Shown: piece after piece, positions 1 through 8,283 of the stretch | Numbering within the stretch: the first letter of the stretch is position 1 | Layout: every line of letters begins with the position of its first letter | Assembly (NCBI RefSeq): GCF_008974245.1 | Contig: NZ_BBZI01000005.1 | Location: forward strand, 921,269-985,268 | Source of the DNA: Streptomyces abyssomicinicus | Lineage (GTDB): Bacteria > Actinomycetota > Actinomycetes > Streptomycetales > Streptomycetaceae | DNA: 64,000 nt | Direction: 5' to 3' | Translations under genes and position numbers: made by a program | The notes under the pieces: generated by a model | Databases searched by the model: none | The model's input: the letters and a program-made list of their open reading frames with translations, nothing else | Told to the model about the DNA's origin: nothing

Positions 1-405
1 CAGCAGGTACGCCGGCAGCTCCTCGCGGGGGACCAGGCGCCAGGACAGCAGTTCCTCCTCCTGGAGGCGGATCGCGTCGATCGCTTCCTGGTCCAGCACG
101 CCGCCGTCGTAGAGGTAGGCGACGATCGGCGGGCGGGCCGGTCCCTGGGACCAGTCCACGGCGAGCAGCCGGCCCGGGGCCACGTCGAGGCCGATCTCCT
201 CGGCGGTCTCCCGCCGGGCGCCCTGACGGGGCGTCTCGCCGTCGTCGGACTCCACCGTGCCGCCGGGCAGCGCCCAGCCCTCGCGGTAGTTCGGCTCCAG
301 CAGCAGGACGCGTCCCTGGGTGTCGCGGAAGAGCGTGGCCGCGCCGCACAGGACACGGGGGAGGCCGGCGATGTACGTGGCGTAGGACTCGGCGGTGGAG
401 GTCAC
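1..405 (-). CDS. Nudix hydrolase, 3' end cut by the window edge
   Basis: About 135 residues of a Nudix-fold hydrolase are visible, reading leftward from a GTG at 405 and running off position 1. The Nudix box is present around residues 43-68: GGTVESDDGE followed by RRETAEEIGL, with two extra residues between the GG and the second Glu compared with the minimal GX5E spacing. The two Glu of the EExG element would bind Mg2+ for cleavage of a nucleoside diphosphate linked to another moiety. Substrate cannot be told from this part. It is divergent from the glycerate kinase with about 100 bases between them. Family call is firm, substrate unknown. Confidence 0.88.
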   Translation of the reverse strand, partial: MTSTAESYATYIAGLPRVLCGAATLFRDTQGRVLLLEPNYREGWALPGGTVESDDGETPRQGARRETAEEIGLDVAPGRLLAVDWSQGPARPPIVAYLYDGGVLDQEAIDAIRLQEEELLSWRLVPREELPAYLL

Positions 406-504
406 CCGGCCAGCCTAGCGAGGCGGACGCGCGACCATGGCGGGTCCGGGCCACCGGCGTCTAGGGTCACTGCGACGGATGCCCGGAACGGAAGCGGAGG
501 CGTT

Positions 505-1665
505 GTGGTGGAGACGGCCCGGCGGAGGCGCGTGCTGATCGCGGCGGACAAGTTCAAGGGGTCGCTCACGGCCGTGCAGGTGGCCGAGCGGGTCGCGGCC
601 GGGCTGCGGCAGGTCGCGCCCGGTGTCACGACGGCCTCGCTGCCGGTGGCGGACGGCGGGGACGGCACGGTCGCCGCCGTGGTGGCCGCCGGGTTCGAAC
701 TCCGGGAGGCGCGGGTCACCGGGCCGGTGGGCAACCCGGTCACCGCGGCGTTCGCGGTGCGCGGGGACACCGCCGTGGTCGAGATGGCCGAGGCGAGCGG
801 GCTGCAGCGGCTGCCGGGCGGCACCCTCGCGCCGCTCACCGCCTCCACCCACGGCTCCGGGGAGCTGCTGCGGGCCGCGCTGGACGCGGGCGCGCGGACG
901 GTGGTGTTCGGGGTGGGCGGCAGCGCGACCACGGACGGCGGCGCGGGGATGCTGGCCGCGCTCGGCGCGCGGCTCCTCGACGCGGACGGGAAGGAGCTCG
1001 GGCCGGGCGGTGGGGCCCTGGCGGCGCTGGCGTCCGTCGACCTCTCCGGGCTGGACCCGCGGGTGGCCGACGGGACGGTGGAGCTGGTGCTCGCCAGTGA
1101 CGTCGACAACCCGCTGACCGGGCCCTTCGGCGCGGCGGCGGTGTACGGGCCGCAGAAGGGCGCCTCGCCGGAGGACGTCGCGGCGCTGGACGCCGCGCTC
1201 GGACGGTACGCCGCCGTCCTGGAGCACGCCGTCGGACCGCGCGCGCGGGGCCTCGCCCAGGCGCCGGGGGCGGGCGCGGCGGGCGGCCTGGGATTCGCCG
1301 CGCTGCTGCTGGGCGCGCGGTTCCGGGCGGGCATCGAGGTGCTGCTGGAGGCCGTGGGGTTCGCGGCGGAACTGGAGCGGGCCGACCTGGTGATCACGGG
1401 GGAGGGGTCGCTGGACGCGCAGACCCTGCGGGGCAAGGCGCCGGCGGGGGTCGCGACGGCCGCCGCCGCGGCGGGGGTACCGGTGGTCGCGGTCTGCGGA
1501 CGCCTCGCGCTCTCCCCCGAGGAACTGCGGGCCGCGGGGATCGAGCGGGCCTACCCGCTCGCAGCGCTGGAGCAGGACGTCGCCCGCAGCGTGGCGAACG
1601 CCGGCCCCCTCCTGGAGCGCGTCGCCGCCGGCCTCGCCCACGACTGGCTCGCCCCGGGCTCCTGA
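505..1665 (+). CDS. glxK: Glycerate kinase (type 1, GlxK family)
   Basis: A 386-residue protein of the GarK/GlxK family, which phosphorylates D-glycerate with ATP. The family N-terminus IAADKFKGSLTA lies at about residues 12-23, the motif VADGGDGT at about 47-54, GVGGSATTDGG at about 137-147, and ITGEGSLD near the C-terminus. Length is normal for the family. Two GTG codons in a row (505 and 508) can start it; a GGAGG-like stretch (ggaagcggaggcg) sits just upstream. It stands alone, convergent with pssA, with strong hairpins between the two genes. Function would be use of glycerate from glyoxylate or sugar-acid breakdown. Confidence 0.93.
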   Translation: MVETARRRRVLIAADKFKGSLTAVQVAERVAAGLRQVAPGVTTASLPVADGGDGTVAAVVAAGFELREARVTGPVGNPVTAAFAVRGDTAVVEMAEASGLQRLPGGTLAPLTASTHGSGELLRAALDAGARTVVFGVGGSATTDGGAGMLAALGARLLDADGKELGPGGGALAALASVDLSGLDPRVADGTVELVLASDVDNPLTGPFGAAAVYGPQKGASPEDVAALDAALGRYAAVLEHAVGPRARGLAQAPGAGAAGGLGFAALLLGARFRAGIEVLLEAVGFAAELERADLVITGEGSLDAQTLRGKAPAGVATAAAAAGVPVVAVCGRLALSPEELRAAGIERAYPLAALEQDVARSVANAGPLLERVAAGLAHDWLAPGS

Positions 1666-1672
1666 GGCGCTG

Positions 1673-1699
1673 GGCGCCCCGTGCGAGGCGTGGGGCGCC
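1673..1699. terminator. Hairpin after glxK
   Basis: GGCGCCCC and GGGGCGCC form a perfect 8-bp stem with an 11-base loop, 8 bases after the glxK stop codon. There is no T-run, as is usual for Streptomyces terminators. Confidence 0.55.
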
Positions 1700-1741
1700 C
1701 CGTGGTCAGGACGGCCGGACCTCGCCGGACAGGACGCCGGG

Positions 1742-1811
1742 GCCCGCACCGGCCCCCGGGAACGCCGACGGCCCCCCGGGCCGGGTGAGGGCTCGGGGGG
1801 CCGGTGCGGGC
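1742..1811. terminator. Long inverted repeat between convergent glxK and pssA
   Basis: A perfect 16-bp inverted repeat (GCCCGCACCGGCCCCC at 1742-1757 against 1796-1811) encloses a further GC-rich inverted segment. It ends 24 bases before the pssA stop, so it can end transcription from either side. Confidence 0.6.
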
Positions 1812-1834
1812 GTGCGGGGCGGCGTGCGGCGCGG

Positions 1835-2704
1835 CTACTGGAGCTGCGCGGCCCGCGCCTCACGGCGGTTGTCACGGAAGTTGTTCACCCGGCGGGCCGT
1901 CGCGAACAGCGGGATCACGGCGCCCAGCACCAGCTGCAGCGCGCAGCCGGTCTGCAGGAGCAGCTCACCGCTCGGCGCACCGGCCGCCCAGGCGACCAGC
2001 ATGCCCATCGACGCGACGATCCAGACCAGCATCGCCACGGCCGACCGCCCACGCGGCTTGGGGTACTCGACGCGGCTCACCATCAGCCACGCCGTGCCCA
2101 GCACCGCCAGCAGCGTGGCGACGAACGGCAGCTCGAGCAGGACGATGGAGACCACCGTCAACGCCCCGAAGGGTGACGGCATGCCCTGGAACGTGCCGTT
2201 GGGCACCGTCACGATGGAGAACCGCGCAAGCCGCAGCACCACCGCCAGCAGCACCATGATCGCGGCCAGTGCCGCGACCCGCTGATGCGCGTCGTCGGCG
2301 ACCATGCCGTACACCAGGACGAAGTAGGCCGGAGCCAGCCCGAAACTGATCAGGTCGGACAGGTTGTCCAGCTCCGCGCCCATCGGCGAGGACCGCAGCT
2401 TCCGGGCGACCTGACCGTCGAAGAGGTCGAAGATCGCCGCGGCCAGCATCAGGATCACCGCGGTGGCCGCGCTGTGGCGGGCCATGCCCGTCTCCTGGCT
2501 GCCGGTGAGGTGCGGGATCAGGATGCCGGTGGTGGTGAAGTACACCGCCATGAAGCCGCAGGTGGCGTTGCCGAGGGTCAGCGTGTCCGCTATCGACAGA
2601 CGCAGTGACAGCGGCATCTCCTCGTCCTCGGCCTCGTCGAGGCCGGCACGGGTGGACGCCTGGGGCGCCCAGCCGGTACTCGGATCCTGGTCAGTCGCGG
2701 TCAA
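1835..2704 (-). CDS. pssA: CDP-diacylglycerol-serine O-phosphatidyltransferase
   Basis: Integral membrane enzyme of 289 residues that makes phosphatidylserine from CDP-diacylglycerol and L-serine. The CDP-alcohol phosphotransferase signature D-x2-D-G-x2-A-R-x7-G-x3-D-x3-D is complete (D93, D96, G97, A100, R101, G109, D113, D117). Several hydrophobic segments follow. The start is a TTG at 2704 that lies inside the end of psd, giving a 14-base overlap, so translation is probably coupled to psd. With the upstream decarboxylase it forms the two-step route to phosphatidylethanolamine. Residues 1-35 are a charged non-membrane extension. Confidence 0.93.
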   Translation of the reverse strand: MTATDQDPSTGWAPQASTRAGLDEAEDEEMPLSLRLSIADTLTLGNATCGFMAVYFTTTGILIPHLTGSQETGMARHSAATAVILMLAAAIFDLFDGQVARKLRSSPMGAELDNLSDLISFGLAPAYFVLVYGMVADDAHQRVAALAAIMVLLAVVLRLARFSIVTVPNGTFQGMPSPFGALTVVSIVLLELPFVATLLAVLGTAWLMVSRVEYPKPRGRSAVAMLVWIVASMGMLVAWAAGAPSGELLLQTGCALQLVLGAVIPLFATARRVNNFRDNRREARAAQLQ

Positions 2705-3347
2705 TTCGAGTCACCCCAGCCACGGTCTTCTGGCCGACCTCCACCGCGACCTCCACTCCTGCCGGGAGGTACAGGTCGACGCGCGAGCCGAACCTGATGA
2801 GACCGATCCGCTCACCCTGCTCGACCTTGGTCCCCTTGGGGATGTAGGGCACGATGCGGCGGGCCACCGCGCCGGCGATCTGGATCATCTCGATGTCACC
2901 GAGCTCGGTGTCGAAGTGCCAGACCACGCGCTCGTTGTTCTCGCTCTCCTTGTTGAAAGCGGGAACGAATCCACCCGGCACGTGCTCGACCGACGTCACG
3001 GTGCCGGCCAGCGGCGCGCGGTTGACGTGGACGTTGAGCGGGCTCATGAAGATGGCGACGCGGGTGCGGCCGTCCTTCCAGGGCATGATGCTCTGCACCA
3101 CGCCGTCGGCGGGCGAGATCACACGGCCCTGCGTGATCTCGCGCTCCGGGTCCCGGAAGAACCACAGCATGCCCGCCGCGAGAGCGGTGGCGGGCACGGC
3201 GACGGCCTTGGCCGCGCCGGAACGGCGCGCCCGGAGCAGGCTGAGGGCGGCGGTGGCGACCGTCGGGGCGAGCCACGGCGACGCTCCGCGCGCGAGCCGG
3301 GTGCCGGCGAGGCTGTCGCGGTGTGCAGAGGATTGGCTGTGGGGCAT
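2691..3347 (-). CDS. psd: Phosphatidylserine decarboxylase proenzyme
   Basis: A 218-residue pyruvoyl-dependent decarboxylase that turns phosphatidylserine into phosphatidylethanolamine. The self-cleavage site is the Gly187-Ser188 pair in RFGSRVD; cleavage would leave a small alpha chain of about 31 residues with an N-terminal pyruvoyl group. The short length fits the PSD-A (archaeal/actinobacterial) type rather than the longer E. coli type. A hydrophobic stretch lies at about residues 25-60. It is the first gene of the psd-pssA pair and is separated from the upstream acyl-CoA dehydrogenase gene by a terminator-like hairpin, suggesting its own promoter in the 200-base gap. Confidence 0.93.
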   Translation of the reverse strand: MPHSQSSAHRDSLAGTRLARGASPWLAPTVATAALSLLRARRSGAAKAVAVPATALAAGMLWFFRDPEREITQGRVISPADGVVQSIMPWKDGRTRVAIFMSPLNVHVNRAPLAGTVTSVEHVPGGFVPAFNKESENNERVVWHFDTELGDIEMIQIAGAVARRIVPYIPKGTKVEQGERIGLIRFGSRVDLYLPAGVEVAVEVGQKTVAGVTRIDRD

Positions 3348-3471
3348 GGAAGACCTTCGTAGCGGGAGGGTGCCGCGCTGCAGTTCTTGGGGACGGCGGC
3401 TTTCCGGAATCGTACCGGTCAGGCACTACAACTGGGCAAGCCAGAAGCCGAGTCGAGGACCGGGAGCGCTG

Positions 3472-3508
3472 ACGGGGTGTGATCTTCTTCTCGAAGAAAA
3501 CACCCCGT
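3472..3508. terminator. Nested hairpin between the ethylmalonyl-CoA operon and psd
   Basis: ACGGGGTGT (3472-3480) pairs with ACACCCCGT (3500-3508), and inside it TTCTTC pairs with GAAGAA around a TC loop. Coming 42 bases after the stop codon at 3550 (leftward reading), it is well placed to end the five-gene operon. Confidence 0.65.
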
Positions 3509-3549
3509 AGCAGGACAATCGGCCGGGCCGTAACCGGATCTTTCCGGAA

Positions 3550-4755
3550 TCAGCCCTGGAAGCGGTACTCCTCGAGGAGTCTGCGTCCGATGATCATTTT
3601 CTGGATTTCTGCGGTGCCTTCACCGATGAGCAGCATCGGAGCCTCTCGGTAGAGGCGCTCGATCTCGTACTCCTTGGAGAAGCCGTAGCCGCCGTGGATC
3701 CGGAAAGCATCTTCGACGACCTCCTTGCAGTACTCGCTGGCGAGGTATTTCGCCATGCCTGCCTCGAGGTCGTTTCGCTCCCCGGAGTCCTTTTTGCGGG
3801 CTGCATTAACCATCATCGCATGGGCGGCTTCCACCTTGGTGGCCATTTCGGCCAATTTGAACTGGATCGCCTGGTGCTGCGCGATCGGCTTGCCGAAGGT
3901 GTGACGCTGCTGGGCGTACTGCACACCCAGTTCGAACGCACGCTGCGCGACGCCGCAGCCACGGGCCGCGACATTCACCCGGCCCACCTCGACGCCGTCC
4001 ATCATCTGGTAGAAGCCGCGGCCGGTTTTGCCGCCCAGTACCCGATTGGCCGGAATTCGCAGGCCGTCCATGACGAGCTCGGTGGTGTCGACCCCCTTGT
4101 AGCCCATCTTGTCGATCTTCCCGGGAATGGTCAGACCGGGAAGGACCTCGCCGAAGCCGGCCGGCTTCTCGACTAGGAAGGTCGTCATCGACCTGTGCGG
4201 CGCGGTGCCCTCGGGGTGTCCTTCGTCACTCTTGACCAGAACGGCCACCAAGGTGGAGGTTCCGCCGTTGGTCAGCCACATCTTCTGGCCGGTGAGGAGG
4301 AAGTCGTCGCCGTCCCGGACCGCCTTGGAGGTGATGGCCGACACGTCCGAACCGAGCGCGGGCTCCGACATCGAGAAGGCGCCCCGGACCTCGCCCGCCG
4401 CCATCCGCGGCAGGAAGTACTCCTTCTGCTCGTCGGTGCCGTGCTGCTTGAGCATGTAGGCCACGATGAAGTGGGTGTTGATGATGCCGGAGACCGACAT
4501 CCACCCGCGGGAGAGCTCCTCCACGCACAGCGCGTAGGTCAGGAGCGACTCGCCCAGACCCCCGTACTCCTCGGGGATCATCAGGCCGAACAGGCCGAGT
4601 TCCTTCAGGCCGTCGACGATCGCCTGCGGGTACTCGTCGCGGTGCTCCAGCTCGGTGGCGACCGGGATGATCTCCTTGTCCACGAACTCCCGGACGGTGG
4701 CCAGGATCTCCTGCTGGACCTCGGTGAGACCGTGGGTCCGGGCGAGTCGGCTCAT
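3550..4755 (-). CDS. mcd: Acyl-CoA dehydrogenase, probable (2S)-methylsuccinyl-CoA dehydrogenase
   Basis: A 401-residue FAD-dependent acyl-CoA dehydrogenase. The catalytic-glutamate segment is GEGTAEIQ near the C-terminus, the GGYGFSKEY motif precedes it, and FSMSEPALGSD is the flavin/substrate segment near residue 130. As the last gene of the ccr operon its likely role is oxidation of (2S)-methylsuccinyl-CoA to mesaconyl-CoA in the ethylmalonyl-CoA pathway. It is shorter than the roughly 550-residue proteobacterial Mcd, lacking that enzyme's extra N-terminal part. The start ATG at 4755 overlaps the TGA of the upstream maoC gene by four bases (ATGA), which decides the start. Role by context; family certain. 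Confidence 0.9.
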   Translation of the reverse strand: MSRLARTHGLTEVQQEILATVREFVDKEIIPVATELEHRDEYPQAIVDGLKELGLFGLMIPEEYGGLGESLLTYALCVEELSRGWMSVSGIINTHFIVAYMLKQHGTDEQKEYFLPRMAAGEVRGAFSMSEPALGSDVSAITSKAVRDGDDFLLTGQKMWLTNGGTSTLVAVLVKSDEGHPEGTAPHRSMTTFLVEKPAGFGEVLPGLTIPGKIDKMGYKGVDTTELVMDGLRIPANRVLGGKTGRGFYQMMDGVEVGRVNVAARGCGVAQRAFELGVQYAQQRHTFGKPIAQHQAIQFKLAEMATKVEAAHAMMVNAARKKDSGERNDLEAGMAKYLASEYCKEVVEDAFRIHGGYGFSKEYEIERLYREAPMLLIGEGTAEIQKMIIGRRLLEEYRFQG

Positions 4756-5270
4756 CCCTTGGACTCCTTCTCCTTCAGCTCGGGCCGGCCGGGCTGCTCG
4801 CCGCCGCGCTCCTCGATGTACGTCCCGGTCGGCACCATCACCTTGCGGCGGAAGACGCAGACCAGCGTGCCGTCCTGCTTGTAGCCCTTGGTCTCCACGT
4901 ACACGATGCCGCGGTCGTTCTTCGACTTCGACGGCCACTTGTCGAGCACGGTGGTCTCGCCGTAGAGCGTGTCGCCGTGGAAGGTCGGCGCCACGTGCTT
5001 GAGCGACTCGATCTCCAGGTTGGCGATCGCCTTGCCCGAGACGTCCGGCACCGACATGCCGAGCAGCAGCGAGTAGATGTAATTGCCCACCACGACGTTC
5101 TTGCCGAAGTCGGTCGTCTTCTCCGCGTAGTTGACGTCCATGTGGAGCGGGTGGTGGTTCATGGTGAGGAGACAGAACAGGTGGTCGTCGTACTCGGTGA
5201 CCGTCTTGCCCGGCCAGTGCTTGTACGTCGCCCCGACCTCGAACTCCTCGTAGGTGCGCCCGAACTGCAT
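4752..5270 (-). CDS. mch: MaoC-like hydratase, probable mesaconyl-CoA hydratase
   Basis: A 172-residue single hot-dog-fold protein. In the operon it would hydrate mesaconyl-CoA to beta-methylmalyl-CoA. The usual R-hydratase motif G-D-x-N-P-[LIV]-H reads M-N-H-H-P-L-H here (within TMNHHPLHMD, about residue 36-45), so the catalytic Asp position carries Asn while the His is kept. From memory, Streptomyces homologues at this locus share this form, so it is a subfamily trait rather than decay. The gene lies 4 bases after the lyase stop and overlaps the dehydrogenase start. Biochemical role is inferred from gene order. Confidence 0.82.
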   Translation of the reverse strand: MQFGRTYEEFEVGATYKHWPGKTVTEYDDHLFCLLTMNHHPLHMDVNYAEKTTDFGKNVVVGNYIYSLLLGMSVPDVSGKAIANLEIESLKHVAPTFHGDTLYGETTVLDKWPSKSKNDRGIVYVETKGYKQDGTLVCVFRRKVMVPTGTYIEERGGEQPGRPELKEKESKG

Positions 5271-5274
5271 CGGC

Positions 5275-6249
5275 TCAGCCCTCCGGGATCTCGAACTTGC
5301 TGGTGCGCTTCATGCCGGCCGCGCGGCCCTTGCCCGCGATGACCAGCGCCATCTTCCGGCTGGCCTCGTCGATCATCTCGTCGCCGAGCATCGCCGAGCC
5401 CTTCCTGCCGCCCGCGTCCGAGGTGCACCAGTCGTACGCGTCCAGGATCAGCTCGGCGTGGTCGTAGTCCTCCTGGGTGGGGGAGAAGACCTCGTTGGCG
5501 GCGTCCACCTGGCCCGGGTGCAGCACCCACTTGCCGTCGAAGCCGAGGGCCGCGGCACGCCCGGCCACCTCGCGGAAGCCGTCCACGTTGCGGATCTGCA
5601 GGTAGGGGCCGTCGATCGCCTGGAGGTCGTTGGCGCGGGCCGCCATCAGGATCTTCATCAGGATGTAGTGGTAGGCGTCGGCGCCGTAGCCCGGCGGCTG
5701 CTCCCCGACCACCAGCGACTTCATGTTGATGGAGGCCATGAAGTCGGCGGGGCCGAAGATGATGGTCTCCAGCCGCGGCGAGGCCTCGGCGATCGCGTTG
5801 ACGTTGTTGAGGCCCTGCGCGTTCTCGATCTGCGCCTCGATGCCGATCCGCCCGACCTCGAAGCCCATCGTCTTCTCGATCTGGGTGAGCAGCAGGTCCA
5901 GCGCCACGACCTGCTCGGCGTTCTGCACCTTGGGCAGCATGATGCAGTCCAGGTTCGGGCCGGCGCCCTCGACGACCGTCACCACGTCGCGGTAGGTCCA
6001 CTCCGTGGTCCAGTCGTTGACCCGCACCACCCGGGTCTTGCCCGTCCAGTCACCCTCGTTGAGGAACTTGACGATGGTGTGCCGGGCCTCCGGCTTGGCC
6101 AGCGGCGCGCAGGCGTCCTCCAGGTCCAGGAACACCTGGTCCGCGGGCAGGCCCTGGGCCTTCTCCAGGAAGCGCGGGTTGGAGCCGGGGACCGCCAGGC
6201 AGGAGCGCCGGGGGCGCAGGCGGTTCACGGACGGCTGGGGCGCGGTCAT
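5275..6249 (-). CDS. mcl: HpcH/HpaI-type CoA lyase, probable beta-methylmalyl-CoA/malyl-CoA lyase
   Basis: A 324-residue TIM-barrel lyase of the CitE/Mcl family. The N-terminal SCLAVPGSNPRFLEKA and FLDLEDACAP motifs, and the Mg2+-binding QIENAQGL and FGPADFMAS segments, are all present. In the ethylmalonyl-CoA pathway this enzyme splits beta-methylmalyl-CoA into glyoxylate and propionyl-CoA. The ATG at 6249 overlaps the TGA of ecm (ATGA), so the two are translationally coupled. Length and motifs are normal. Confidence 0.88.
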   Translation of the reverse strand: MTAPQPSVNRLRPRRSCLAVPGSNPRFLEKAQGLPADQVFLDLEDACAPLAKPEARHTIVKFLNEGDWTGKTRVVRVNDWTTEWTYRDVVTVVEGAGPNLDCIMLPKVQNAEQVVALDLLLTQIEKTMGFEVGRIGIEAQIENAQGLNNVNAIAEASPRLETIIFGPADFMASINMKSLVVGEQPPGYGADAYHYILMKILMAARANDLQAIDGPYLQIRNVDGFREVAGRAAALGFDGKWVLHPGQVDAANEVFSPTQEDYDHAELILDAYDWCTSDAGGRKGSAMLGDEMIDEASRKMALVIAGKGRAAGMKRTSKFEIPEG

Positions 6250-8273
6250 GCGGGGACCTCCAGGGGGTCGAGCTTGTGTGCCTTGCGGATCTCGTCGACG
6301 ATACGGCCGATGATCCCGGTGATGTCGAAGTCCTTCGGGGTGAACACCGCGGCCACTCCGGCGGCCCGGAGCTCCTCGGCGTCCGCCCCCGGAATGATGC
6401 CCCCCGCGATCACCGGAATGTCGTCCGCCCCGGCCGTACGCAGCCGGTTCAGGACGTCGGGCACCAGCTGGGCGTGCGAGCCGGACAGGATGGACAGGCC
6501 GACCGCGTGCACGTCCTCGGCGAGGGCCGCGTCCACGATCTGCTCCGGCGTCAGCCGGATGCCCTGGTAGACCACCTCGAAGCCGGCGTCGCGGGCCCGC
6601 ACGGCGATCTGCTCGGCGCCGTTGGAGTGCCCGTCCAGGCCCGGCTTGCCGACCAGGAAGCGGAGCTTGCCGACCTCCAGGTCGCGGGCGGTGGCCTCGA
6701 CCCGGCGGCGCACCTCGGCGAGCCCGGTGCCGTCCTCGGCGGCCACCGCCACCGGGGCGGACGAGACGCCGGTGGGTGCCCGGTACTCACCGAACACCTC
6801 GCGCAGCGCTCCCGCCCACTCCCCGGTGGTCGCCCCCGCACGGGCGCATTCGAGGGTGGCTTCCATCAGGTTGTCCTTGCCGCGCGCCGCCTGCTTCAGT
6901 CGCTCCAGCGCCTTGCACGGGCGCGGGTGGTTGAACGGCGGCTGGTAGCGGGTGTCCCGCCAGGCCTGCAGCGAGGCGATCACCCGGGCCTCGACGGCCG
7001 GGTCGACCGTCTGGATCGCCGTGTCCAGGTCCGCGGTGAGCGGGCTGGGCTCGGTCGACTCGAAGACGTTCACGCCGACGATCCGGTCGTGGCCGGCCTC
7101 GATCCGCGCCCGGCGCTCCGCGTGCGAGGCGACCAGCTGGGACTTGAGGTAGCCCGACTCCACGGCGGCCATCGCGCCGCCCATCTCCTGGATCCGGTCC
7201 ATCTCCGCCCAGGACGCCTCGACCAGCTCGGCGACCTTGGCCTCGATCACCGTCGAGCCCTCGAAGATGTCCTCGTACTCCAGCAGGTCGCTCTCGTAGG
7301 CGAGGACCTGCTGGATGCGCAGCGACCACTGCTGGTCCCAGGGCCGGGGCAGCCCCAGCGCCTCGTTCCAGGCCGGCAGCTGCACGGCGCGGGCCCGGGC
7401 GTCCTTGGAGAGGGTGACGGCCAGCATCTCCAGGACGATCCGCTGGACGTTGTTCTCGGGCTGCGCCTCGGTCAGGCCGAGCGAGTTGACCTGGACGCCG
7501 TACCGGAAGCGGCGCTGCTTGGGGTTCTCGATGCCGTACCGCTCCCGGGTGACGCGGTCCCAGATGCGGGTGAAGGCCCGCATCTTGCACATCTCCTCGA
7601 CGAAGCGGACGCCGGCGTTCACGAAGAACGAGATCCGGGCGACCACGTCGCCGAACTTCTCCTCGGGCACCTGGCCGCTGTCGCGGACCGCGTCCAGCAC
7701 GGCGATCGCGGTGGACATCGCGTAGGCGATCTCCTGGACCGGGGTGGCTCCCGCTTCCTGGAGGTGGTAGCTGCAGATGTTGATCGGGTTCCACTTCGGC
7801 ATGTGGGTGACCGTGTAGGTGATCAGGTCCGTGGTCAGCCGGAGGGAGGGCCCGGGCGGGAAGACGTGGGTGCCCCGGGAGAGGTACTCCTTGACGATGT
7901 CGTTCTGGGTGGTGCCCTGGAGGGCGGAGACGTCCGCGCCCTGCTCCTCGGCGACCACCTGGTAGAGCGCCAGCAGCCACATGGCCGTGGCGTTGATGGT
8001 CATCGAGGTGTTCATCTTCTCGAGGGGGATGTCCTCGAAGAGACGGCGCATGTCACCGACGTGGGCCACCGGGACGCCGACCCGGCCGACCTCGCCGCGG
8101 GCGAGGACGTGGTCGGAGTCGTAGCCGGTCTGGGTCGGCAGGTCGAACGCCACCGACAGGCCGGTCTGCCCCTTGGCGAGGTTGCGCCGGTACAGCTCGT
8201 TGGACGCCTCGGCGGTGGAGTGGCCGGCGTAGGTACGCATCAGCCACGGACGGTCCTTCTGACGCTCTGACAT
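6246..8273 (-). CDS. ecm: Ethylmalonyl-CoA mutase (B12-dependent, MeaA type)
   Basis: A 675-residue single-chain acyl-CoA mutase. An N-terminal methylmalonyl-CoA-mutase-like barrel (about residues 1-510; includes GLSVAFDLPTQTGYDSDH) is joined to a C-terminal cobalamin-binding domain with the base-off motif D-x-H-x-x-G in GLDGHSNGAEQ. It rearranges (2R)-ethylmalonyl-CoA to methylsuccinyl-CoA. The start chosen is the ATG at 8273 (MSERQKDRPW), 10 bases after the ccr stop. Its position directly after ccr is the diagnostic pairing of the pathway and distinguishes it from ordinary methylmalonyl-CoA mutase subunits. Confidence 0.93.
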   Translation of the reverse strand: MSERQKDRPWLMRTYAGHSTAEASNELYRRNLAKGQTGLSVAFDLPTQTGYDSDHVLARGEVGRVGVPVAHVGDMRRLFEDIPLEKMNTSMTINATAMWLLALYQVVAEEQGADVSALQGTTQNDIVKEYLSRGTHVFPPGPSLRLTTDLITYTVTHMPKWNPINICSYHLQEAGATPVQEIAYAMSTAIAVLDAVRDSGQVPEEKFGDVVARISFFVNAGVRFVEEMCKMRAFTRIWDRVTRERYGIENPKQRRFRYGVQVNSLGLTEAQPENNVQRIVLEMLAVTLSKDARARAVQLPAWNEALGLPRPWDQQWSLRIQQVLAYESDLLEYEDIFEGSTVIEAKVAELVEASWAEMDRIQEMGGAMAAVESGYLKSQLVASHAERRARIEAGHDRIVGVNVFESTEPSPLTADLDTAIQTVDPAVEARVIASLQAWRDTRYQPPFNHPRPCKALERLKQAARGKDNLMEATLECARAGATTGEWAGALREVFGEYRAPTGVSSAPVAVAAEDGTGLAEVRRRVEATARDLEVGKLRFLVGKPGLDGHSNGAEQIAVRARDAGFEVVYQGIRLTPEQIVDAALAEDVHAVGLSILSGSHAQLVPDVLNRLRTAGADDIPVIAGGIIPGADAEELRAAGVAAVFTPKDFDITGIIGRIVDEIRKAHKLDPLEVPA

Positions 8274-8283
8274 GGCCTCTGCC

